Below the pieces are notes generated by a model. That model made no database searches and was not told the DNA's origin. It saw nothing but the letters and a program-made list of their open reading frames with translations. A stretch of DNA of 64,000 nt, from positions 62,001 to 126,000 of the forward strand of contig CAUJHS010000080.1 in NCBI GenBank assembly GCA_963204915.1, in the 5' to 3' direction. Positions 54,735-63,966 of the stretch are shown here, in pieces. The position numbers and the translations under genes were made by a program. The first letter of the stretch is position 1. Every line of letters begins with the position of its first letter. Source of the DNA: Planctomycetota bacterium. GTDB lineage: Bacteria; Planctomycetota; Planctomycetia; Pirellulales; Pirellulaceae.

Positions 54735-55676
54735 ATGCTGATGTCTTTCAATTCGGTTTTCCGCGCGGCCGCGATCGGCTGGATCGTGCTGATCGCGTCG
54801 TCGATGAACGCGCAAGACAGCCCACCTGCGGCGGCGCCCGAGAAGAAACTCTCGACGGAAGAACGGGTCCGGCTCATTGAACTGCCTCGCGCCTTCGCTG
54901 CGGCGCGTGACGACCTAGATCGCAAAGAGCAAGTGGTACAGGAAGCGCTAGACTTGGGCCCCTTCGCGGTTCAGCGGCTTCGCCCCATCGTGGAGAAGGA
55001 ATGGAATGCCGCGGCGGCCGCCTATCAAAAAATGTTTCTGCAAGAGCTTCGGAAGATCAAACCGGAAGATTTAGAGAAAACCGAGCCGGAGCACCTCGTG
55101 CAAGCAAATGACCGGATGCCCCCGCTGCGCGACAAAGTGCTGCGTTTAGCCGCCATGACCGACCAACTCGCCGAGGCGCCAAAGCCGACCGATCCCAAAA
55201 CCGAGGAGACCACGAACGAACCGCCGCGAACGCCCCTTGTCGAAGTGGTCGAGCGCGGCGAACGTGCCGCCGTGATCGAAGCGCGTAATGCCGTGGCGAT
55301 GATGCAACTCGACCGGGAAGAGGTGGTCGCGATTCAAGAGACCAACCGGCAACGTCTGGCCCACGGGTTGTGGCCGCTCCAGGTCGATCCGAAACTTTGC
55401 CTTGTCGCGGCCGATCATTCGCACGATATGCAAAAGCTGGACTTCTTTTCTCACACCTCGCCTGTGCCGGGCAAAGAGTCGTTCACCGATCGCGCCGGGC
55501 GGTTCGGCGCCAGCGCTAGCGCCGAGAACATCGCGCGGAACAGCGGCAGCGGCGAAGGCGCCGTCAAAATGTGGATGGAGAGCGAAGGCCATCGCGCCAA
55601 TTTGCTCAACCCGCAGCAACGCCGCTTGGGCATCGGCCGCGCCGGCGGTTACTTCACCCAACTCTTTGGTCGCTAA
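54735..55676 (+). CDS. Secreted CAP (SCP/PR-1) domain protein
   Basis: This 313-residue exported protein has a signal peptide (FRAAAIGWIVLIASSMNAQ), a helical region (~30-180) and a C-terminal CAP domain (~190-313). CAP landmarks are NRQRLAHGLWPLQVDPKL, ADHSHDMQKLDFFSHTSP with the two cavity His residues, ASAENIARN and MESEGHRANLLNP. The start is ATG 54735 or 54741. Bacterial CAP proteins are secreted; functions are mostly unknown. It ends 15 bases before the citrate-synthase-family gene. Confidence 0.82.
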   Translation: MLMSFNSVFRAAAIGWIVLIASSMNAQDSPPAAAPEKKLSTEERVRLIELPRAFAAARDDLDRKEQVVQEALDLGPFAVQRLRPIVEKEWNAAAAAYQKMFLQELRKIKPEDLEKTEPEHLVQANDRMPPLRDKVLRLAAMTDQLAEAPKPTDPKTEETTNEPPRTPLVEVVERGERAAVIEARNAVAMMQLDREEVVAIQETNRQRLAHGLWPLQVDPKLCLVAADHSHDMQKLDFFSHTSPVPGKESFTDRAGRFGASASAENIARNSGSGEGAVKMWMESEGHRANLLNPQQRRLGIGRAGGYFTQLFGR

Positions 55677-55691
55677 CGCGGCTTGTAGCTC

Positions 55692-56816
55692 ATGAGCGAA
55701 ATGCTTTACCGGCCGGGACTGGAAGGGGTCGTGGCGGGGGAAACCGCCATCAGCACCACCGAAGACGGGCTGCTCTACCGAGGTTACGCCATCGAAGATT
55801 TGGTGCAGTGCGGCGACTTTGAAGAGACCGCCTATTTGCTGCTCTACGGCGAACTGCCGAACGTGCAGCAATTGTCCGACTTACGGCGTCGGTTGGTCCA
55901 GAACGCTCAACTGTCCCCCGAGATTCTGGCCGTCCTCGAACAACTTCCCGCGAAGGCTCCGCTGATGGATGTCTTGCGCACCGGCGTCAGCTTACTGTCG
56001 CATTGGGATCCGGATACCGCCGACAACTCGCCTGAGGCCAACCTTCGCAAAGCGGAACGGCTCCTCGCCCAGGCGCCAATGATGCTGGCCGCGTTTTACC
56101 GTCGAACGCGAGGGTTGCCCCCCGTTTTGCCGAGCGACGATCTTAGTTTTGCCGGGCGGGTCTTCGAGTTGCTTCGCGGCGAGCGGCCTACGCCTTTGCA
56201 CGAGCAGGCGATGAACGCGTCGATGGTGATCTACGCCGAGGACGAGTTCACGGCGTCGACCTTTACCGCCCGGGTGGTTTGTTCCACGCTTTCCGATTTA
56301 CATTCCGCGGTGACCGCGGCGATTGGCGCCCTCAAGGGAACGTGGCATGGCGGCGCGAATGAGCGGGTGATGGAGGTGCTGCACGAGGTGGGTGATCCTG
56401 GCCACGCGGAAGCCTGGGTTCGCGCCGCCTTGAGTCAAAAACGCCGCATAATGGGGTTTGGTCATCGCATTTACAAAGATTGCGATCCCCGCGCGGAATT
56501 ACTCAAGCCGATCTGTCGCGAATTGGCACGTGTGAACCGGCAAGACGCGCTGGAGCAAACCGCGGATGTGATCGAACGCATCGTACGACAAGAAAAGGAG
56601 CTGCCGGCAAACGTCGATTGGCCTAGTGCGCGGTTGTACTACTATCTTGGCTTGCCGATCGAACTTTACACGCCCTTGTTCGTGTTGAGCCGGATCACCG
56701 GTTGGAGCGCCCATGCCATGGAGCAACTGGCGCACAATCGCCTGATTCGTCCCCGGGGGCGCTATACCGGGCCGACGCGTCGCACCTGGCGCCCTTTAAC
56801 GGAACGTGGTCGCTGA
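55692..56816 (+). CDS. Citrate synthase / 2-methylcitrate synthase family enzyme
   Basis: This 374-residue citrate-synthase-family protein of the short type condenses oxaloacetate with acetyl-CoA or propionyl-CoA. Seen: LYRGYAIEDLVQ at the N-terminus, the active-site His segments KGTWHGGANERVM and GFGHRIYKDCDPR, and the C-terminal GRYTG. Length fits citrate or methylcitrate synthases (~370-430). The window contains a methylmalonyl-CoA route at 1.6-13.6 kb, but no prpB/prpD genes are nearby, so citrate synthase is as likely as methylcitrate synthase. ATG 55692 starts the frame. Confidence 0.88.
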   Translation: MSEMLYRPGLEGVVAGETAISTTEDGLLYRGYAIEDLVQCGDFEETAYLLLYGELPNVQQLSDLRRRLVQNAQLSPEILAVLEQLPAKAPLMDVLRTGVSLLSHWDPDTADNSPEANLRKAERLLAQAPMMLAAFYRRTRGLPPVLPSDDLSFAGRVFELLRGERPTPLHEQAMNASMVIYAEDEFTASTFTARVVCSTLSDLHSAVTAAIGALKGTWHGGANERVMEVLHEVGDPGHAEAWVRAALSQKRRIMGFGHRIYKDCDPRAELLKPICRELARVNRQDALEQTADVIERIVRQEKELPANVDWPSARLYYYLGLPIELYTPLFVLSRITGWSAHAMEQLAHNRLIRPRGRYTGPTRRTWRPLTERGR

Positions 56817-57139
56817 GGCGATCTTAGCACTTGCTCGCTTTGGCGATTCGGTTGGTGAACTTAGGGCGTCTTTTCTCTCAAGTGTGGGCGTTTCATTCGA
56901 CAACGGCGGCATTCCCTGCGTTCTTGCCACCATTGCTTCTAGTTTCGCTTCCCGCCCAAAGCGAGATTCTCTTGCGCAGACACCCTGGAATCGCTCGTTT
57001 GCCTAATGGCTTTAAATGGCAAACTCCGATACCGATTTCCAGACGGTTGGCGTTACGGAAACGTGCTAGCCGCATGTGGTGGACGACGGTAGCCAACTTG
57101 GACGTCACACATGGAAACTGTCTTGGAGGACAATCACTA
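56817..57139. other. Leader region of the Tyr/Glu-repeat gene
   Basis: This 323-base gap has no supported gene. It contains the arms TTTGCC (56998-57003) and GGCAAA (57018-57023) and a GGAGG ten bases before the ATG at 57140. No convincing -35/-10 pair was found. Confidence 0.4.
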
Positions 57140-58831
57140 ATGAAACGCTCTTGTTTTGCTTTATCGATATTAATGGCCTCGTTGTCGGGGTCCCTCCTGT
57201 GGGTCGACGCCGCCAGGAGTTTCAACGGAGCGACGCCCGCCGCCGTCGCAGCAAGGGAGGCGCCTCCGCGGCCCCCTCGGGTGGAGGACGATTGCGGTTA
57301 CGCCGCTGATTACGATTATGAGGTTTGTAGCGGCCGTTACGCCCTGGAGCAGGCGGTCAAAGAAATCCTGTCGTGTCAACAAGATGGATCGTACGAATGC
57401 GGCTCGAATAGCACTTGTCCCTATGACGCATGTTTCGAGACCTACAGCAATGCGTCTCACCCGGCCGACCTTCCTCATGCTGCCGCCGCCGAGGAGTCGG
57501 CCGCAGTTGTTTCGGACGTAAGTGACGAAGACGCCGACACCACGGATCCTCGGTATCTGTCGCAATATGACCGCGTTTACGACTGCGAAGTGTACGGCGC
57601 CGAAGACGCGCTCGTCAGCGAAGCGGAAAACCATCAGGAAGCCGGTCTCGCGGATGCCGCGCAACACGGCGCCAACGCAGAACTTCTGACCGACGGTTGC
57701 ACCGGGATCCAAGACAGCGAACTTTGCAACCTTCCCGAAGAAGTCCAATCGTATCGCGACGAAACCTACCACACCGAAAATTACGACTACGAGGCCTATA
57801 GCGACGATTGCCCCGTCCTGGCCGAATCGGAAGTCACAAGTGAAACGGAAGCAAGCGACTCAGAGGCGAACGTTTCGTCCGGGTTCACTTACGAGTACGA
57901 GTATGAATACGAGTACGAGTACGACTACGCGAACGATTGCGAAAACTTCGAGTGCGGCGATGACGGTTACGCCCACGTTCAAGAAGTCGCCGAAGCTCCT
58001 GCGGTCGAAGTCGCCCAATCCGACGCCACGGAAGCGGAAAGCGACAACTATGGTTACGAAAACTACGATTACGACGTGAACTCGGAAGCCGTCGAGACCG
58101 AAGAGTCGGCGGAAGTCGCTGTCAGCGAAGAACTTGCGTCAGACGCGGTCGCTCAGGAAGACGCTGCGCCGGTATACCAGTATGAATATGAGTACGATTA
58201 CAGCGACGAATACGAAAACTACGACTACGACGTAGACGTCGCCGCCGAAGAGTCCGCCCCCGCGAGTGAAGATGGTCAAACGGTGGAAGAAGTCGCTCCC
58301 GAAGCGAACCCCGTAGAAAGCGAAGCCGCCGCGGAAGCCAAACCGGCGGACGAGGCGTCGGATGTCGCCGCCGACACGTATGAATACGAATACGATTACG
58401 AATATCAGTATGAGTACGAATATGAATACGAGTACAAGCCGCAAGACGCTGCAGCGGCAGCCCCGGCCGAGTCCGTCGGCGAATCGTACGAATACGATTA
58501 TGAGTACGACTATGACTATGACTACGACCGGTCCGAGCCTTCGGCGGAAGTCGAAGCGAACGAAACGGAGATCGCCCCCATGGATGACGCCGTGACCCCG
58601 GAAGTTGTCGCTCCGGCTTCCTCGGCGAACTTCCGCATCGTGGCGGCCTACTTGCGAGACTTGCTGCACAGCGCAACGACGCAATGTGAGCCGGTTCGAG
58701 CCGCCCTGGACGCCGGTTTCACGATCGTCACCTGGAGCACAGGGGTGGATGCGGCCTTGGCCGTGGAAGCGGCCGCAGTGGAAGTAGCGGACCTCCCCCC
58801 GGCGGAATCGTTCCCCCTGATGAAACGGTAG
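57140..58831 (+). CDS. Secreted acidic protein with Tyr/Glu-Asp repeat tracts
   Basis: This 563-residue predicted exported protein (signal MKRSCFALSILMASLSGSLL, GGAGG ten bases upstream) is extremely acidic. It contains four long tracts of alternating Tyr and acidic residues: 251-263, 346-367, 414-432 and 450-463, with shorter YDYE or NYDYD units near 57, 220 and 300. The N-terminal 150 residues hold several Cys (VCSGRYALEQAV, CPYDACF). Ala/Glu/Val-rich linkers separate the tracts, and a short conserved-looking hydrophobic segment (FRIVAAYLRDLLHS) follows near 500. No family is recognised. Tyr-rich acidic tracts could bind cations or cross-link through dityrosine in an envelope or adhesive. 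An intrinsic terminator follows. Confidence 0.8.
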   Translation: MKRSCFALSILMASLSGSLLWVDAARSFNGATPAAVAAREAPPRPPRVEDDCGYAADYDYEVCSGRYALEQAVKEILSCQQDGSYECGSNSTCPYDACFETYSNASHPADLPHAAAAEESAAVVSDVSDEDADTTDPRYLSQYDRVYDCEVYGAEDALVSEAENHQEAGLADAAQHGANAELLTDGCTGIQDSELCNLPEEVQSYRDETYHTENYDYEAYSDDCPVLAESEVTSETEASDSEANVSSGFTYEYEYEYEYEYDYANDCENFECGDDGYAHVQEVAEAPAVEVAQSDATEAESDNYGYENYDYDVNSEAVETEESAEVAVSEELASDAVAQEDAAPVYQYEYEYDYSDEYENYDYDVDVAAEESAPASEDGQTVEEVAPEANPVESEAAAEAKPADEASDVAADTYEYEYDYEYQYEYEYEYEYKPQDAAAAAPAESVGESYEYDYEYDYDYDYDRSEPSAEVEANETEIAPMDDAVTPEVVAPASSANFRIVAAYLRDLLHSATTQCEPVRAALDAGFTIVTWSTGVDAALAVEAAAVEVADLPPAESFPLMKR

Positions 58832-58909
58832 TCGACCGAAATTAGCCCGTCCAGGGAGTTTTGTTCATCCAGACGAGTTGTAACAAAACGCCCTGCCGAC
58901 ATCAAAATC

Positions 58910-58953
58910 AGGCCGCTGTTCAGCGTAAATTCGCTGGACAGCGGCCTTTTCCT
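58910..58953 (+). terminator. Intrinsic terminator after the Tyr/Glu-repeat gene
   Basis: Sixteen-base arms (58910-58925 and 58932-58947) with one G/T mismatch surround a TAAATT loop, followed by a T-rich run CCTTTTCCTCTTTT. It lies 79 bases after the stop at 58831. The rest of the 58832-59156 gap holds the leader of the next gene; a TAGAAT at 59007-59012 is a weak -10 candidate. Confidence 0.85.
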
Positions 58954-59156
58954 CTTTTCACAGGGCGCTCTCGCGAAATTTTCTGGCGTAAGTAATTTAG
59001 GTTGAATAGAATAACGGTTAATCCCCGTCGTGAATTCAGGATTGGCCGTTTCCGCCCATCACGTCCGGGTTGTTGCGGAAGAAAACGAGCAAGGCAGGGC
59101 CGCCCTCCGGGACAGAGAGTCGCCCTTTTCTGAATCTTTTCGTTGGAGTTTGCGGT

Positions 59157-62100
59157 ATGTGCAAACGTAGTTGGTGTGTTGCGGCTTGCGCGCCGCTTTT
59201 GGCGATCCTTGCTGCCGGACTGACCACGTCCGTCGCCTGGGGCCAACAAGCGACAGACGGGAAGTCGGCGGCCCGGTTGAGCGTGTACGAAAAACCCTCG
59301 GGCGAACGCTATTTCGCGCTCAGTTTGACGGCGGGGATTGAGGCGTTTCAGGCGGCCGCGAAGGCTCCGCGCGGAGTCGACGTAGTGGCCATGGTCGACA
59401 CCTCCGCCAGCCAGACCGGTCCTTACCGAACCGATTCGCTCGTGGCTTTGCGCACGCTGCTGGCCACGCTCAGCCCTCAGGACCGGGTCAAACTCATGGC
59501 GGTGGATCTCAACGCCATTGATCTGAGCGAAGGCTTTGTTGCGCCCGACAGCCCGCAAATGCGGACTGCATTGGGTCAACTGGATCAGCGTGAACCGCTC
59601 GGCTCGACGGATATGGCCAAGGCCCTGCGCGCCGCGGCGTCGAGTTTTGCGGGCGACGCCTCCCGTTTGCGGGCCGTGGTTTACATCGGCGACGGCATGA
59701 GCAAGGCGAATTTCCTGGCCACGGCCGAATTCGGCGCTGCGGTAAACTCGCTGGTCGAGAAGCAAGCCCCCGTTCATAGCTATGTCATTGGTCCGGAGCA
59801 AAACGGACACTTGCTGGCGGCCTTGGCGAATCACACGGGCGGCATGATGGTGGTCGATTCGCCTGACGCCAATGTGGCGCAGCGCACCGGCGCTATGCTC
59901 GCGCAGTTCGCCCATATGCCAGTATTTTGGCCCCAGAACGCCAGCGTACCAGCGGCAATGACGGAAGTTTTTCCGAGCCGCGTGCCGCCGTTGCGTCCTG
60001 ACCGGGACACGATTTTGATTGGCGTGCTGGACGGCAAAGATCCGCAAAAGATCGTGGTTCGCGGGACGGTGCAAGGTGCGGCGGCCGAAGCTCAATGGAC
60101 GGTTTCGCCCCAGTCGACCGCCGATGATTTGGCGTTCCTGCCCAAGTTGCTCGATGTCGCTCGGAAAGACGCAGGGCTCAGCCTGCCCACGGCGGGCGAA
60201 GTCGGGCTGCGGGAGGTGGGACGTGTGATGACCGCCTATGCCGATAGTCTGGCCAAGATGGGAGCACGCGAATTGGCTGGGGGCAACCTGGTGGGCGCTC
60301 ACAACCTGGCCAACGCCGCGCGTCGAGCGGATCCGAACAACCCGCACGCCGCGACCGTTCAGAACGCCGTGCGGAAAGCCGCCGCCGATGATCCTGACAT
60401 GCGCATGATTCATTGGCAAGAGGAAGCCGCACCTCCGCCCGAGGCGCCGGTCAATCCGCTGCCTGGCGCGGGTGCGCCGCCGGAAGATGGCGCTGCATTT
60501 CCTCCCGCGGACTTAGGCGAAGGCTTTGGCGCCGACCGTGGCGCTTTTTTGGAAGAAACGATTGAACAACAACGCCTGCAGGAGCAAATTCTTCAAGCGG
60601 AAGTTCAAGAAGGTGTCCGCCAGGTGCGGGACATTATGGGTACGGCGCCCGACCGCGCCATTCAAGACCTGAAGTTGTTGTTGGAAACCGTGGAAGCCGC
60701 CCGCGACGTGCGAGCCGACATTCGCGTGGCGCTTCGCAATCAGATTTTGTCCGTCATTCAAGAAGCCAGCCGCCTGGAAATCGAAGTCAGCGAACTGCGG
60801 GCCGAGGCGGAAGCCCGCCGCGCCGCTGCACTCCAGCAACAACGGCTGACGGACGCCCTGCTTCGCGATCAAGAGAAGATTCACAACCTCATGCTGCGGT
60901 TTAACGCTTTGATGGAGGAAGGCGAATTCCGCGTGGCCGAACGCGAGATTGCGGCCAATATCTTGGAAATCGCGGAAAAGAACGACATGACCCGCGAAGG
61001 CATCGTGGGCGTGTCGGCGATTCAGAACGCCCGAATCATTGGCAATTACGCCGAATTCATGGCGGTACGTGACCTGCGCCAACGCAACTTGTTTGCCTCG
61101 TTGCAGTTAGTCGAGGAGTCGAGCGTCCCCTTCCCGGATGAGCCGCCGATTGTGTACCCCCCGGCGGATTTCTGGGAGGATTTGACGATTCGTCGTAAGA
61201 AGTTTGCGTCGATTGACTTGGCGCAGCAAGGCTCCGCCGAGCAACGCATTACGGAAGCATTGGACGACATCGCCACCTTGGAGTTTATCGAAACGCCGCT
61301 TTCGGACGTGGTCGAGTTTCTTAAAGACAATCACGACATCCCCATCGAAATCGATAACAAAGCCCTCGACGATGTAGGGCTTTCGACCGATGTGCCCGTC
61401 ACGCGCAACCTGAAAGGCATCACGCTGCGATCCGCGCTGCGTTTAATGCTGCGCGAACTGGACCTGACCTACATGATTCGGGACGAAGTGTTGATGATCA
61501 CGACGCCCGAAGAAGCTGAAACGCAGCTTGTGACGAAGGTGTATCCGGTGGCGGATCTTGTGCTGCCCATTGCCGCAGGCGGTTTGAATCCGTTTATCGG
61601 CGGCGGTGGTCTTGGCGGTCAGGGTGGTTTCAATGCCGGCGCCGGTGGCGGTCAAGGCGGTATTGGCGGTGGTGGTTTCGCAGGCGGCGGCGTTGGCGGC
61701 TTTGGCGGCGGCGGTGGTGGCGGCGTGTTCGATGTGAAAGACGACGTCAACTCCGATCTGAAGTTGGGCGTGCCCTCGAAGCCGAGCAGCCCTGCGGCGC
61801 CGACGCCGCGCGTGGCGCCGGCTCCGCGCGTTGAACGTCCCGCGACGGCGCGCACGTCGAAAAAAGTCGAGCCGATTACCGTCGCGCCGCAATCGGGCGA
61901 AACCGTCGCACAAGCCTGGGACCGCCGCTTCTCCGAATCTAAGGAGCCGCTCGATCTGGCCGCCGTGCGCGAAACCGCCCGGCAGTTAATGCACAAACAA
62001 AAGTTCGGCGAGTTGATCTCGATGATTCAAGCCGCGCTCCGCCGCGGACAGGCCCAACCCTGGATGTACGAAGCCCTGGCGTTGGCCATGCAAGCCAATG

Positions 62101-63272
62101 GGTCTCCCAAAGAAGACCTGGAGCGGGCCTTGATGTCGGGCGTCGATTTCGGCCAGGACTTGGAGTCGGTCATGTATGTGGCGGCTTACATGTCGACCAT
62201 TGGCCTGGAAGCCCGTGCGTTAGAGCTGTTTCGCGAAGTGTCGGCTGCGGCCCCGCAGCGACATGAGCCTTACGTACACGGTTTGAAGGCGGCCGAGAGT
62301 CTGCAAGACCGCGAAGGACTGCAATGGGCGTGTCTCGGCGTCTTGAATCAAGCCTGGCCGCGGGAGCAACGCGCCATCGCCGAAAAAGCCTCGCGCATGG
62401 CCGAAGCCCTTCTGCTGGAAATGCGTGAAGCAGGCGAGAAAGACGCCGCAGACCGCTTTGAGAAGGATTTGCGCGCTGCCCAGGCCCGCGATGTGCGAAT
62501 TGTCGTCACCTGGACGGGCGACGCCGACTTGGATTTGTTGGTCGAAGAACCCTCGGGCATGGTTTGTTCGCTCCGCAGCCAACGCACCCAAGGCGGCGGC
62601 GTGTTGCTGGGCGACACTTACTCTACGGGAGAAGGCTCCGGCATTAACGGTTATCGGGAAGTTTACGAGTGCCCGCAAGGTTTCTCGGGCGTGTATCGTA
62701 TGTTGCTTCGTCGTATTTGGGGCAAACCGACCGCAGGTCAAGCGACGGTCGATATTTACACCCACTACGGGACGCCGCAAGAGACCCACATTCGCAAGAA
62801 TCTGCCGATCGGGTCGAAAGACGCACTAGTGCTGTTCGACCTGGCCGACGGTCGACGTTTGGAGCCGCTGGAAGAAGCTCAAATTCAGCATATCGCCCAA
62901 ACGCAATGGGAGGTGAATCGCGCTATTTTGAATCAACAGCTTTCGCAAAGCGAAAGTTCGTCCGCTTCGCGCGATCTGGCGGTTGACCGTAATCGTCGGG
63001 TTCGTGCGGGCGCACTACCGGTGCGAGCCGGCCGTGGCGTGGGTTTCCGCCCCGTGATTACGACCCTGCCGGAAGGTACGAACTTCCAGGCTACGGCCGT
63101 TATTTCGGCGGACCGACGTTACGTGCGTATCACGGCCACGCCGCTGTTTTCCTTGGTCGGCGACGTAACCACGTTTAACTTCGCGACAGGCGCCACAGGC
63201 GGCGGCGGCGGGGGCGGCGGTGGCGGTGGTGGTATTCCCGGCGGCGTGGGTGGTGGTCTTCCCGGCTTTTAG
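59157..63272 (+). CDS. Large exported VWA-domain protein with STN-like and DUF2135-like domains
   Basis: This 1371-residue protein has a signal peptide (APLLAILAAGLTTSVAWGQ). A VWA domain (~75-260) with an intact MIDAS start (DTSAS, Asp81) follows. Then comes a long helical/coiled-coil region (~450-640). A segment around 690-790 (PLSDVVEFLKDNHDIPIEI...LRLMLRELDLTYMI) resembles the small N-terminal STN-type domains of secretins. A Gly-rich linker follows at ~815-855, then a TPR-like region. A DUF2135-like domain is near 1115-1210 (VVTWTGDADLDLLVEEPSG), and the protein ends in a poly-Gly tail. ATG 59157 has GGAG upstream. Surface-associated; function unknown. A terminator lies at 63329-63362. 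Confidence 0.82.
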   Translation: MCKRSWCVAACAPLLAILAAGLTTSVAWGQQATDGKSAARLSVYEKPSGERYFALSLTAGIEAFQAAAKAPRGVDVVAMVDTSASQTGPYRTDSLVALRTLLATLSPQDRVKLMAVDLNAIDLSEGFVAPDSPQMRTALGQLDQREPLGSTDMAKALRAAASSFAGDASRLRAVVYIGDGMSKANFLATAEFGAAVNSLVEKQAPVHSYVIGPEQNGHLLAALANHTGGMMVVDSPDANVAQRTGAMLAQFAHMPVFWPQNASVPAAMTEVFPSRVPPLRPDRDTILIGVLDGKDPQKIVVRGTVQGAAAEAQWTVSPQSTADDLAFLPKLLDVARKDAGLSLPTAGEVGLREVGRVMTAYADSLAKMGARELAGGNLVGAHNLANAARRADPNNPHAATVQNAVRKAAADDPDMRMIHWQEEAAPPPEAPVNPLPGAGAPPEDGAAFPPADLGEGFGADRGAFLEETIEQQRLQEQILQAEVQEGVRQVRDIMGTAPDRAIQDLKLLLETVEAARDVRADIRVALRNQILSVIQEASRLEIEVSELRAEAEARRAAALQQQRLTDALLRDQEKIHNLMLRFNALMEEGEFRVAEREIAANILEIAEKNDMTREGIVGVSAIQNARIIGNYAEFMAVRDLRQRNLFASLQLVEESSVPFPDEPPIVYPPADFWEDLTIRRKKFASIDLAQQGSAEQRITEALDDIATLEFIETPLSDVVEFLKDNHDIPIEIDNKALDDVGLSTDVPVTRNLKGITLRSALRLMLRELDLTYMIRDEVLMITTPEEAETQLVTKVYPVADLVLPIAAGGLNPFIGGGGLGGQGGFNAGAGGGQGGIGGGGFAGGGVGGFGGGGGGGVFDVKDDVNSDLKLGVPSKPSSPAAPTPRVAPAPRVERPATARTSKKVEPITVAPQSGETVAQAWDRRFSESKEPLDLAAVRETARQLMHKQKFGELISMIQAALRRGQAQPWMYEALALAMQANGSPKEDLERALMSGVDFGQDLESVMYVAAYMSTIGLEARALELFREVSAAAPQRHEPYVHGLKAAESLQDREGLQWACLGVLNQAWPREQRAIAEKASRMAEALLLEMREAGEKDAADRFEKDLRAAQARDVRIVVTWTGDADLDLLVEEPSGMVCSLRSQRTQGGGVLLGDTYSTGEGSGINGYREVYECPQGFSGVYRMLLRRIWGKPTAGQATVDIYTHYGTPQETHIRKNLPIGSKDALVLFDLADGRRLEPLEEAQIQHIAQTQWEVNRAILNQQLSQSESSSASRDLAVDRNRRVRAGALPVRAGRGVGFRPVITTLPEGTNFQATAVISADRRYVRITATPLFSLVGDVTTFNFATGATGGGGGGGGGGGGIPGGVGGGLPGF

Positions 63273-63328
63273 TTGTCCGCAAACGCCGCACGTCGGTGGC
63301 GTCATTACCTACAGATGAGACATTCATA

Positions 63329-63362
63329 AGCGTTGCGCCTTTGCCGGTGCGACGCTTTTTTT
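63329..63362 (+). terminator. Intrinsic terminator after the VWA-protein gene
   Basis: Arms AGCGTTGCGCC (63329-63339) and GGTGCGACGCT (63346-63356), pairing with G/T wobbles, are followed by TTTTTTT. It lies 57 bases after the stop. Confidence 0.8.
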
Positions 63363-63966
63363 GTTTTGGGTCCACCGAAGTACGCAGTCCTCTCCGCATC
63401 CACAGGTTTGCGAAAAGGCGGTGGCGTACGGCCAGGGTTTCACGCTGGCGATTTCTTAGCCAATTGTTGATCCACCGGCGCACAATTCTCCTTGAGTGGA
63501 GAACTTGCATTGCCCAAATATACGGATATTTTTAAACATTATAGATTTTATAGCCTATTTGAGCGATGTTACTAAAGGCGCAGAATTCAGAGAGTTTACT
63601 CGTTTTCCCAATAAAACCGCTGCTCGATACCCAAGACGTGAGATGGCGCGAGCAGGCTGCCTCATTAAGTGAAGCGATCTCGGCGAATTGGCGCGCCTCT
63701 TGCACAGCAATGAGTTGTGGTCGTACTCCAAGCGTGCAGGCTATTAGTCGCGGGGCGGGTTGATTTCCGCGGCAGGCCAAACACCACGACACATCCCGAA
63801 TGAATGCGAGCGAATAGCGGTTGGCGGAACGGTGTGGCGTACGCGCCCGCCCCGGCATGTGCCGGATGTCGCTATACTGAACCGCCGACCGTTTTTGCTC
63901 TCACACGGTGTTTTGGGGCTCTGGAGAACACGCTCATTCCAAGCGGGAGGCGCCGCACGCCACGCT
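63363..63966. other. Intergenic, partly AT-rich, no supported gene
   Basis: This ~600-base stretch has an AT-rich island near 63515-63610. Short frames on both strands have no motif or ribosome site. A TATACT at 63873-63878 has no clear -35. Confidence 0.4.

Noticed and set aside
58122-58684. His/Arg-rich and Val/Phe-rich minus-strand frames under the Tyr/Glu gene
   Set aside because: They are the antisense reading of the TAC/GAG repeats and mirror the repeat structure.
63532-63858. 108-codon minus-strand frame in the final gap
   Set aside because: It crosses the AT-rich island, has no ribosome site and no recognisable motif.
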